From assembly GCA_965249175.1 (NCBI GenBank), contig OZ252227.1, forward strand, positions 2,790,001 through 2,854,000: a stretch of 64,000 bases of DNA, read 5' to 3'. The notes below the pieces were generated by a model. It made no database searches and was not told the origin of the DNA. It worked only from the letters and a program-made list of their open reading frames with translations. Each line of letters begins with the position of its first letter. Position 1 is the first letter of the stretch. Shown here one piece after another: positions 58,105-64,000 of this stretch. The translations under genes were made by a program, and so were the position numbers. This stretch comes from CAZYFH01 sp965249175 (GTDB lineage Bacteria; Acidobacteriota; Vicinamibacteria; Vicinamibacterales; UBA8438).

Positions 58105-59468
58105 CCCGGACGACGCCCGATCCGCGCATCTTCAAGGCCTACGACATCCGGGGAATCTACCCCGACGAGCTCACGGCCGACATCGTCGAACGCGTGGGCC
58201 GCGCATTTGTGGCGTACCTGGGCGCCTCGGAGATCGCGGTCGGACGTGACATGCGGGTCTCGTCGCCGGAGTTGGCTGCCGCCTTCATCGACGGCGCGCG
58301 TCGCCAGGGGGCCAGCGTAGTCGACTACGGCCTCGTCGGCACAGACATGCTGTACTACGGGGTTGCCCGGGACGGGCTGGATGGCGGCGTCGAGATCACC
58401 GCGTCACACAATCCAAAGCAATACAACGGGGTGAAGCTCGTCCGGCGCCAGGCGTTGCCATTGAGCAGCGACGCTGGGATCTCCGATATCCGCGACATGA
58501 TCATCGGCGACCGCATCCCGGCCCCCGCGCCGACGCCCGGGCGGCTGCGCGAGACCGCGATCCTTGACAGTTACCTCGATCACGTCCTGTCGTTCATTGA
58601 CCCGGCCGCGGTCAACGCGTACTCCCTCGTGCTCGACGCCGGCAGCGGCATGGGCGGACTCGTGGCGCCGCCGCTCTTCGACCGACTCCCGTGCCGTACG
58701 ACGCGTCTCTGCTTCGAGATCGACGGCACCTTCCCCAATCACGAGGCCAACCCGCTCCTCGAGGACAATCGGCGCGACATCGTCGACCGCGTCATCGCGG
58801 ACCGGGCCGATGCTGGCATCGCGTGGGACGGTGACGCGGATCGCTGTTTCTTCATCGATGGGGACGGCGGATTCGTGCCGGGCGACTTCGTGACGGCGCT
58901 GCTCGCCGAGGCATTTCTCCGGAAGCAACCGGGCGCCACCGTGGTCTACGACGTGCGGGCCAGCCACGCCGTCAAGGACGTTGTCGCCGCGCACGGCGGG
59001 ACGTCGCTGATGAACCGCGTCGGTCACGCGTTTTTCAAGGCTCGGATGCGGAAGGAGAACGCGCTGTTCGGCGGCGAGGTCACCGGGCACTACTACTTCC
59101 GTGACAACTTCTACGCCGACAACGGGTTCATCCCTGCGCTGTTGTTGCTCGAGCTCATGTCGGTACGCCGCCAGACGTTGGGCGAGCTTCTGGCGCCGCT
59201 CAGAGAGAAATACTTCATCTCGGGCGAGATCAATACCGAGATGGCCGACATGGACGCCGTCGCCGACACCATCGACCGGCTGGCCGCGCGGTATGGCGAC
59301 GGCCAGCTCCATCGGATGGACGGGGTGTCCGTCGACTACGACGACTGGCACTTCAACGTGCGACCGTCGAACACCGAACCGCTGATTCGGCTCAACCTCG
59401 AGGCGACCAATCAGACTCTGATGGAAGACAGGCGCGACGAGGTACTCGGCGTCATTCGCGGAAATTGA
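58101..59468 (+). CDS. manB: phosphomannomutase/phosphoglucomutase
   Basis: 455 aa, ATGA overlap with the previous gene. Alpha-D-phosphohexomutase: F-K-A-Y-D-I-R-G at the start, the phospho-Ser loop I-T-A-S-H-N-P-K-Q-Y-N-G, metal loop W-D-G-D-A-D-R, sugar loop G-G-E-V-T-G-H and phosphate-binding R-P-S-N-T-E-P near the end. Converts mannose- or glucose-6-phosphate to the 1-phosphate used by the upstream enzyme. manB/algC-type symbol is by function, not by orthology. Confidence 0.94.
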   Translation: MTRTTPDPRIFKAYDIRGIYPDELTADIVERVGRAFVAYLGASEIAVGRDMRVSSPELAAAFIDGARRQGASVVDYGLVGTDMLYYGVARDGLDGGVEITASHNPKQYNGVKLVRRQALPLSSDAGISDIRDMIIGDRIPAPAPTPGRLRETAILDSYLDHVLSFIDPAAVNAYSLVLDAGSGMGGLVAPPLFDRLPCRTTRLCFEIDGTFPNHEANPLLEDNRRDIVDRVIADRADAGIAWDGDADRCFFIDGDGGFVPGDFVTALLAEAFLRKQPGATVVYDVRASHAVKDVVAAHGGTSLMNRVGHAFFKARMRKENALFGGEVTGHYYFRDNFYADNGFIPALLLLELMSVRRQTLGELLAPLREKYFISGEINTEMADMDAVADTIDRLAARYGDGQLHRMDGVSVDYDDWHFNVRPSNTEPLIRLNLEATNQTLMEDRRDEVLGVIRGN

Positions 59469-59490
59469 GGAGTGCTAGTGTCCTGTAAAC

Positions 59491-59496
59491 TAGAAT
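59491..59496 (+). promoter_or_regulatory. -10 box (TAGAAT) upstream of tRNA-Gly
   Basis: TAGAAT lies 25 nt before the tRNA 5' end, suitable for its transcription. A -35 could be TTGAGG (59465-59470), though a 20-nt spacer is long. Confidence 0.4.
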
Positions 59497-59521
59497 CGTG
59501 ACACGCTGACGCGACCCGTGG

Positions 59522-59596
<75 letters not shown>

Positions 59597-59693
59597 CTTT
59601 TTCTGGTGTTCATCGACCGTTATACCGCTGCAAGGGTGGACGGATCGGGACGGATCAGGGGACGAAAGTTGCCCCGAGTTGCCTGGATGAGGG

Positions 59694-60212
59694 TATGGCC
59701 CGATCGACTTCTACTCGTGCTTCATCAGCTACAGCCACACCGACAAGTTGTTCGCGCGCCGGCTGCATGACCAGCTGCAGTCGAAGGGCGTCCGTTGCTG
59801 GCTGGACGAGCACCAACTGCTGCCCGGCGACGACATCTACGAGAGCGTCGATCGCGGCATTCGGCTCTTGGACAAAGTGCTCCTGTGCTGTTCCGATGCG
59901 GCACTGACGAGCTGGTGGGTGGACAACGAAATTGACGCGGCGTTCCAGAAGGAACACCGACTGATGAAGGAGAGGGCTGAAGAGCTCCAAGGGAAGAAGG
60001 TCCGCGCTCTGATTCCGCTGAACCTCGACGGCTTTCTGCTGAGCGGCCGGTGGAAGAGCGGGAAGGCTGGCGCGGTGAAGTCACGCCTCGCAGCCGACTT
60101 CACGGGCTGGGAAACGGACAACGCGAAGTTCGAGGCGGCGTTCGGCGAAGTCGTGCTGGCGCTGCGAGCTAACGAGGGCGCGCGGGAGAAGGCGCCGCCG
60201 TCGAAGATCTGA
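59694..60212 (+). CDS. TIR-domain protein, start uncertain (probable missing base)
   Basis: The TIR domain begins at 59703 with I-D-F-Y-S-C-F-I-S-Y-S-H-T-D-K-L-F-A-R-R-L and continues to V-R-C-W-L-D-E-H-Q-L-L-P-G-D-D-I (BB loop), V-L-L-C-C-S-D-A-A-L-T-S-W-W-V-D-N-E-I-D with Glu where NADase TIRs have their catalytic residue. An in-frame TGA lies at 59688-59690 and no ATG/GTG follows before the domain; TTG 59748 would cut off the first strand. An ATG at 59695 in the next frame joins if one base is missing near 59698-59702. About 170 aa, ending in a basic helical tail. Likely an NAD-cleaving effector of phage defence; no sensor protein is recognisable next to it. Confidence 0.8.
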   Translation, partial: YGPIDFYSCFISYSHTDKLFARRLHDQLQSKGVRCWLDEHQLLPGDDIYESVDRGIRLLDKVLLCCSDAALTSWWVDNEIDAAFQKEHRLMKERAEELQGKKVRALIPLNLDGFLLSGRWKSGKAGAVKSRLAADFTGWETDNAKFEAAFGEVVLALRANEGAREKAPPSKI

Positions 60213-60317
60213 TAATCACAGCGGCAGCAGCGGGTCGGTCCACGACCGCCGGAGCCACTGGTAGACCAGCCAGCGCCACGACGGCGTTCGGGCTATGATC
60301 ATTCGCCTAGACCCCAG

Positions 60318-60665
60318 ATGAGCGAAACGAAGCCGCCCGCGCACATCCGGTTCGACTACATCAAGAGCAATCACTTCAGGGTTGTACGTGCCGAAGGTGT
60401 GTTCGGAGGGGTGACGCCGAAGGGCCTCATCTGGGCGACGTTCTGGACCGAGCGCGGACCGATACCCACGCAGATGGTTCACCCGGTTGCACCCGAAGGG
60501 ACGCTCGAGCCGGAGGACCGGTCGCGCCGCGTGGTTCGTGACGCCATGATCCGCGAAGCCGAGGTCAATGTAACCCTCGACCTCCCGACGGCGGTCGCGT
60601 TCCGAGAGTGGCTGGACGAGAAGATTAAGCTGGTGGAATCCGGACCCGGCGGGAGACAAAAATGA
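60318..60665 (+). CDS. conserved-looking hypothetical protein, accessory cassette gene 1
   Basis: 115 aa. Soluble alpha/beta sequence with I-R-F-D-Y-I-K-S-N-H-F-R-V-V-R-A-E-G-V-F-G-G-V-T-P, E-R-G-P-I-P-T-Q-M-V-H and a C-terminal helix L-D-L-P-T-A-V-A-F-R-E-W-L-D-E-K-I. I have the impression of meeting similar proteins in accessory regions of proteobacteria, but cannot name a family. It is followed, with a 4-bp overlap, by gene 2. Confidence 0.75.
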   Translation: MSETKPPAHIRFDYIKSNHFRVVRAEGVFGGVTPKGLIWATFWTERGPIPTQMVHPVAPEGTLEPEDRSRRVVRDAMIREAEVNVTLDLPTAVAFREWLDEKIKLVESGPGGRQK

Positions 60666-61258
60666 CCAAGGAAGCCGTCGGCAAAACGTCCACGATTGTC
60701 GACCCGGTCGGCGCGGATGGGGCTCGCCTCGGACCGATCATTTTCGGAATCGCAAATGGGACATTGGATCCGATGGTCCATCGATTCCAGCAGGGCGCAA
60801 GCGGAACGAGGACCGAGGATTGGCTGTGCGGGGTGACATCACAGTTCGACCAGGTGGAGGCCCTAGGTAGGCGGTACGTCGTCGAATCAGGACAATTCTC
60901 CCACGAGTGGAAATCGCTGTTCGACCGAGTCGAGGCCCTTGGGAAGTTGGGGGAGGATTGGAACACGTACGGCGCGCCGGCTCCGAATGAAGAGGCGATT
61001 GCCTCGGCCCGAGCGACCCTAGAGGCGGCTCACGAGAAAGCGCTGGTCCCGAATGAGATCCTGCCGAGCGTTGAAGGCGGCGTCGTCGTTCAATTCTCGA
61101 CAGCGACCGGTCACGCTGACATCGAGTCGCTCAATGACGGGACCATGCTCGCGATGACCTCTTCCCCCCCAAGAGACCCCCGTGCTTGGCCAGTCAGGAA
61201 TGAGCCGCGAGCTATTGAAGACGCTCTGGAGGAGATTCGCGAGTTTGTCGCGAGCTGA
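60662..61258 (+). CDS. hypothetical protein, accessory cassette gene 2
   Basis: 198 aa overlapping gene 1 by 4 bp. Features: L-G-K-L-G-E-D-W-N-T-Y-G-A-P-A-P-N-E-E-A-I followed by I-L-P-S-V-E-G-G-V-V-V-Q-F-S, and I-E-S-L-N-D-G. No membrane segments. The function is not known to me; the pairing with gene 1 suggests a joint product. Codon use is less GC-biased than the core genes upstream, consistent with acquisition. Confidence 0.72.
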   Translation: MTKEAVGKTSTIVDPVGADGARLGPIIFGIANGTLDPMVHRFQQGASGTRTEDWLCGVTSQFDQVEALGRRYVVESGQFSHEWKSLFDRVEALGKLGEDWNTYGAPAPNEEAIASARATLEAAHEKALVPNEILPSVEGGVVVQFSTATGHADIESLNDGTMLAMTSSPPRDPRAWPVRNEPRAIEDALEEIREFVAS

Positions 61259-61271
61259 CCGCCCCGACGAG

Positions 61272-61715
61272 ATGCGGCGGCGAGGTCGCCCAGCTGTCCA
61301 GGATTTTAGACCGGAGGAGGACCTCTACTACCGTCTTGCGCCAGGGCAGGCATCGGCGCAGACACGTGGAGCGAAAATCCAGCCGCCGTTCAAGTTTCCA
61401 GCGTTCTCAGTCAATTGGTCCAGGTTCAGCCAGCCGGAATGGGTCTTGATCCCACCAAGTTCGGAGCCTACCAAGTCGTATGACGGGTTCAGTGTCGTCG
61501 CGATTCGTGTCGGGGATCTGCCGACCTCGTACAAGGGCTTTGCGCTGCGACCGATACACGACCCAATTGAGGACAACTATTCGCACTCCGAGGTGCGAAG
61601 CTACGACACCGCTGGTAAGAACGCGCCGGGCCCGGTTGTCCGGAGGGAACTGCGGGACCTCCTGAGGCGAAAAATGAGGAATCTTCAGAGGGAAGAGCCA
61701 TCCACGCCAGTTTGA
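61272..61715 (+). CDS. hypothetical protein, accessory cassette gene 3
   Basis: 147 aa from ATG 61272, 13 bp after gene 2; ATG 61200 inside gene 2 is also in frame but adds a stretch unlike the rest. Visible blocks: F-R-P-E-E-D-L-Y-Y-R-L-A, F-S-V-N-W-S-R-F-S-Q-P-E-W-V-L-I-P-P, Y-S-H-S-E-V-R-S-Y. Rich in aromatic residues, soluble. Not recognised. It ends just before the convergent phage-like module. Confidence 0.7.
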   Translation: MRRRGRPAVQDFRPEEDLYYRLAPGQASAQTRGAKIQPPFKFPAFSVNWSRFSQPEWVLIPPSSEPTKSYDGFSVVAIRVGDLPTSYKGFALRPIHDPIEDNYSHSEVRSYDTAGKNAPGPVVRRELRDLLRRKMRNLQREEPSTPV

Positions 61716-61731
61716 AGCGTACGCTGCCGCC

Positions 61732-61845
61732 TCAGAGCGCCTGCAGGTGATCGTGATCGCCCTCCCGCACCAGCCGCAGCCCGAGCCGTTTGGCCCGCCG
61801 TCGCGCCTGTGCCGCTGGCGGTGTCGGGTTCGGGCGATACCCCAC
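61732..61845 (-). CDS. possible small phage-type ORF
   Basis: 37 aa from GTG 61845 (purine-rich sequence upstream), overlapping nothing and following the hydrolase gene. The sequence ends A-K-R-L-G-L-R-L-V-R-E-G-D-H-D-H-L-Q-A-L, a plausible small-protein helix-strand unit. Support is only composition and position. Confidence 0.3.
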   Translation of the reverse strand: MGYRPNPTPPAAQARRRAKRLGLRLVREGDHDHLQAL

Positions 61846-61864
61846 GTCGGCCCCGCCTTCAGCC

Positions 61865-62320
61865 TCACGCCAGCCTGAAGAACACGTGGGCGCCCACCCT
61901 GGCAACCGGCTCCTGCCCCCGCGCCCACCGCGGCGGCTTCCGTTCCCAGAGCGCGGACGTGAGGTAGTGGTCGGCGCCGGAGACCCGGTCCCGTAGTCGC
62001 TCGCGCATGACCGCCTGGGCCACAACGCCGCACTCTTCGAGCACCCGTGTCCACCGCACCTGTCGGTTCCCAACGAGCTGGCGGGCCAGGCTCATCAGCC
62101 GCGTGTAATTCGTCTTGCCGCCCTCTGGGCGCCAGCACGAGAACTGCCACGGCTGCAGGCAGACGCGCCGGTAGGAGTGGCCACGTACGATCGTACGGTT
62201 GCGGATGACGCAGGCCACCGCGACGACACCCTCGATCGGCTCGCTCCGGGCCTCGCCCCAGAGGGTCAGCCAGACGACCTGCAGCTCGCTGAGCGCGCGG
62301 CGCACCTCGAGGTCGGTCAC
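61865..62320 (-). CDS. SleB-type cell wall hydrolase, phage endolysin candidate
   Basis: 151 aa from GTG 62320, overlapping the previous gene by 4 bp. Hydrolase_2/SleB signature: L-T-L-W-G-E-A-R-S-E-P-I-E-G-V-V-A-V-A-C-V-I-R-N-R with the catalytic Glu in W-G-E-A-R, then Q-P-W-Q-F-S-C-W and G-A-D-H-Y. These enzymes cleave peptidoglycan glycan strands; without a signal peptide and next to a holin-like gene it is a good endolysin candidate. Confidence 0.85.
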   Translation of the reverse strand: MTDLEVRRALSELQVVWLTLWGEARSEPIEGVVAVACVIRNRTIVRGHSYRRVCLQPWQFSCWRPEGGKTNYTRLMSLARQLVGNRQVRWTRVLEECGVVAQAVMRERLRDRVSGADHYLTSALWERKPPRWARGQEPVARVGAHVFFRLA

Positions 62321-62463
62321 GACGGCGACACCCCGGGAATGTGACGCAGCGGCACCGCCTCGAACTCCCTCCCGCAGCACGTGCAGGCGTACCAGCCGGG
62401 CCGCTGCTGGATGGGCTCGCCGGTCTGGCTGGCGTCACAGTGCGGGCAGTCAACGCGCTTCAC
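62317..62463 (-). CDS. small zinc-ribbon protein
   Basis: 48 aa from GTG 62463, overlapping both neighbours by 4 bp. Two Cys pairs (D-C-P-H-C and C-T-C-C-G) form a zinc ribbon. Such tiny proteins are common in phage late operons; function unknown. Confidence 0.65.
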   Translation of the reverse strand: MKRVDCPHCDASQTGEPIQQRPGWYACTCCGREFEAVPLRHIPGVSPS

Positions 62464-63065
62464 GCGGCACCGCCACGTAGGAACGGAACGATCGTCTCGT
62501 CCCACACCGACGCGAACTCGCTAGCCCGACGCAGGAGTCCGCCGTGCGCGGTCCCCTCAACGCGATGATTAGTGGCCGGCGCCGGCATGGCCCATCGCAA
62601 CCGGACCCCGCGATCGAACAGCGACCCGAAGAACTGCCAGCGATTCTCCCAGCCCGTCGAATACAGGTGCAGCCACGGGCAGTCAACCGACGCATAAATC
62701 TCGGCGAGATCCTTGCGCACCGGCGTGCCGACCGTCACGAGCCGTGCACAGTTGACGTGCTTCGCGGCGGCTATCGCGGCAACCTGGCCACCGTGCGAGA
62801 ATCCGATGAGGTTGCGATCGTCGTCCGCCACATCCTCCAGGTAGTCCGCGAGCACGTGCGCGCCGTGCTTCCACGCACGCTGTGCACGACCGACGATCAG
62901 CGCGCCCGCTGGCGTCGTCGACCAGAACGGCCATGTGCGCGCACGTGGCGCGAAATCGCGGGCGCGCATGAACTGCTCGAAGTCCGAGCCTGGTTGCCAC
63001 CAATGTGGCTCGGTTGCCACTGGGTCCCAGTCGAACGTTCCGGCAACGGGAACGTAGGTGGTCAT
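62460..63065 (-). CDS. alpha/beta-hydrolase-like protein in phage module
   Basis: 201 aa. A nucleophile elbow G-F-S-H-G-G-Q-V-A-A-I lies mid-protein, with V-T-V-G-T-P-V-R following as in lipase/esterase folds, and a His near the end (N-H-R-V-E-G-T-A-H). No signal peptide. In phages such proteins can be esterases or mycolyl-type lysis enzymes (LysB-like); here the lysis context fits, but the substrate is unknown. Confidence 0.72.
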   Translation of the reverse strand: MTTYVPVAGTFDWDPVATEPHWWQPGSDFEQFMRARDFAPRARTWPFWSTTPAGALIVGRAQRAWKHGAHVLADYLEDVADDDRNLIGFSHGGQVAAIAAAKHVNCARLVTVGTPVRKDLAEIYASVDCPWLHLYSTGWENRWQFFGSLFDRGVRLRWAMPAPATNHRVEGTAHGGLLRRASEFASVWDETIVPFLRGGAA

Positions 63066-63066
63066 C

Positions 63067-63390
63067 TCATTCGACCCGGGTGAAGCACGCCGTCCGCTGG
63101 CTGGCGTCGTCCGACGTGTTCACGCAGATCTGTCGCAGAATGGCCTTCAGGGCATCCGTGCCCCGCATGGACTGCTGGATGTGGACGTCGAGCTGCGCCT
63201 TGATCTCCGTGAAGTCCCGGAAGATCTCTTCCCGTACCCGTTCCGTCGCGGCCTGCGCCTCGGGGTCCGGCGCCACCGGTTGCGTCGCGGCCCAGACCAG
63301 CCACAACGAAATCACGATCAATGCTCCTGTCGCACCGAGTTGGCCAACCGTCTTGGCGAGGGTGCCGTTGATGGGAGTCGTGGCCATCAC
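63067..63390 (-). CDS. holin-like small membrane protein
   Basis: 107 aa from GTG 63390 (ATG 63387 also possible), overlapping the upstream gene. One clear membrane helix (G-A-L-I-V-I-S-L-W-L-V-W-A-A) near the N-terminus, then a charged coiled-coil-like region (E-R-V-R-E-E-I-F-R-D-F-T-E-I-K-A-Q-L-D-V-H-I). Shape and position beside a cell wall hydrolase fit a holin or spanin-type lysis factor. Confidence 0.65.
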   Translation of the reverse strand: MMATTPINGTLAKTVGQLGATGALIVISLWLVWAATQPVAPDPEAQAATERVREEIFRDFTEIKAQLDVHIQQSMRGTDALKAILRQICVNTSDDASQRTACFTRVE

Positions 63391-64000
63391 CGGGCACTTC
63401 TCCCGTTCGCCGTCCCATCCGCACCCCCGCGTACCGCTGCATCCCCCAGCTCACGCGCGCGTGCAGCGGAGATGTCATGGGCGCCGCGCCACTCGCTAGC
63501 GATGAAGATCTTGCCGTCGTTGTGCCACTTGCCAATCTTCGATCGCACCTCTGACTCGACCCCCGAAGGATCGTTCGCGACGGTCTGGTAGTAGAGGCCA
63601 TCCACTGCCGGCCAGCTCGAGCCTGGGTTGTTGCCCTTCGTCCAGTGCACGAAGATCTTGCCCGCGAAGTGCGTGCGTGCAGACGGCGCGAGATACTTGC
63701 AGACGTTCTCCGCGCTCCACACCTTCGGGTTGTTGACTGAGGATCCACTCGTGCCACGGCCCTCGTTGCCCTCCAGCGCGCACACATAGCGCTGAATATG
63801 AGGCCCGAGGATCGGGAGAAACTGCTCCTGCAGCTCTACCGCACGCGGAATGTCGATGCCACGCATGTCGTCCGACCACCCCCACAGCGTGACAGAGAGA
63901 CCGGCCGCGTGCGCCCGCTGGATGCACTCCAGCACCTGGCTAGGATTCTCAGCCGCGTTGATGCGCCACTTGCCCGTGCGGAACGGGTCGTCACCAGGCG
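63387..64000 (-). CDS. phage-like protein of TIM-barrel hydrolase appearance, partial (N-terminus outside window)
   Basis: Open from the window edge to TGA 63387. Beyond the internal GTG at 63935 the frame stays open and coding-like (D-P-F-R-T-G-K-W-R-I-N-A-A-E-N), so the true start lies outside. Visible: V-T-L-W-G-W-S-D-D-M-R-G-I-D, Y-V-C-A-L-E-G-N-E, F-V-H-W-T-K-G-N-N-P-G-S-S-W and I-A-S-E-W-R-G-A-H, a glycosidase-like pattern with acidic residues at strand ends (E-G-N-E; S-E-W). Likely a tail-associated or host-surface enzyme. Confidence 0.65.
   Translation of the reverse strand, partial: PGDDPFRTGKWRINAAENPSQVLECIQRAHAAGLSVTLWGWSDDMRGIDIPRAVELQEQFLPILGPHIQRYVCALEGNEGRGTSGSSVNNPKVWSAENVCKYLAPSARTHFAGKIFVHWTKGNNPGSSWPAVDGLYYQTVANDPSGVESEVRSKIGKWHNDGKIFIASEWRGAHDISAARARELGDAAVRGGADGTANGRSAR

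Noticed and set aside
59688..59690. TGA upstream of the TIR domain as a second selenocysteine
   Set aside because: No protein similarity continues upstream of it and no SECIS-like hairpin follows; it is simply the limit of the frame.

Overview
The window is GC-rich, densely coded chromosomal DNA from an uncultured-type Acidobacteriota, most likely class Vicinamibacteria (subdivision 6). This is inferred from gene content: ECF sigma factors paired with Ser/Thr kinases carrying TPR or RDD domains, many secreted quinoproteins and propellers, Tat-exported molybdoenzymes, and four paralogues of a secreted W-G-x-P-D-L-x-G-W family that I associate with this phylum. No plasmid or rRNA signals and no CRISPR were seen.

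Layout. 1-14 kb: secreted and periplasmic catabolic genes (propellers, an epoxide-hydrolase-like lipoprotein, an orphan ABC binding protein, MsrP-like molybdoenzyme, alpha-methylacyl-CoA racemase) around an RNA-chaperone pair (RRM protein plus cold-shock protein). 14-19 kb: GNAT/ankyrin pair and an ECF sigma factor next to a kinase-RDD-pseudokinase-RDD membrane protein. 19-29 kb: lactonase, sulfite-oxidase-family enzymes, a PQQ dehydrogenase, a BamA-like barrel, a cyclase, a cytochrome b/molybdoenzyme pair, and a probable selenoprotein. 30-43 kb: a long minus-strand catabolic run (phytanoyl-CoA-dioxygenase-like, SAF dehydrogenase, sugar dehydrogenase-cytochrome c, PQQ dehydrogenase) ending in a kinase, followed by a second ECF/kinase pair. 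43-48.6 kb: small enzymes, a hicBA toxin-antitoxin pair with a broken toxin gene, and a sigma-54 activator. 48.7-56 kb: a housekeeping operon def-fmt-rsmB-PASTA-rpe-thioesterase-epimerase-bamD-like. 56-59.5 kb: pgsA and two sugar-nucleotide genes, with two related long inverted repeats. 59.5-64 kb: tRNA-Gly followed by an accessory island (TIR-domain protein, three unknown genes) and a phage-like lysis/tail module running off the window.

The most notable item is the AhpD-like gene at 28209-29295. An in-frame UGA falls exactly at the second position of a C-x-x-C redox motif (C-F-Y-U), is followed by 116 further in-frame codons, and has a bacterial-SECIS-like hairpin starting directly after it. 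Other notable items are an RRM gene that can only start at a non-canonical codon (AUU), two ~160 bp elements with a shared core but unrelated perfectly inverted arms, and several promoters placed 6-11 nt before start codons (leaderless mRNAs).

Caution for the reader: at least five genes carry single extra bases in short runs, so this looks like an incompletely polished assembly. Where a frame breaks I give the position and the reading that restores the family sequence. Function calls rest on motif and family recognition by eye; no searches were run.
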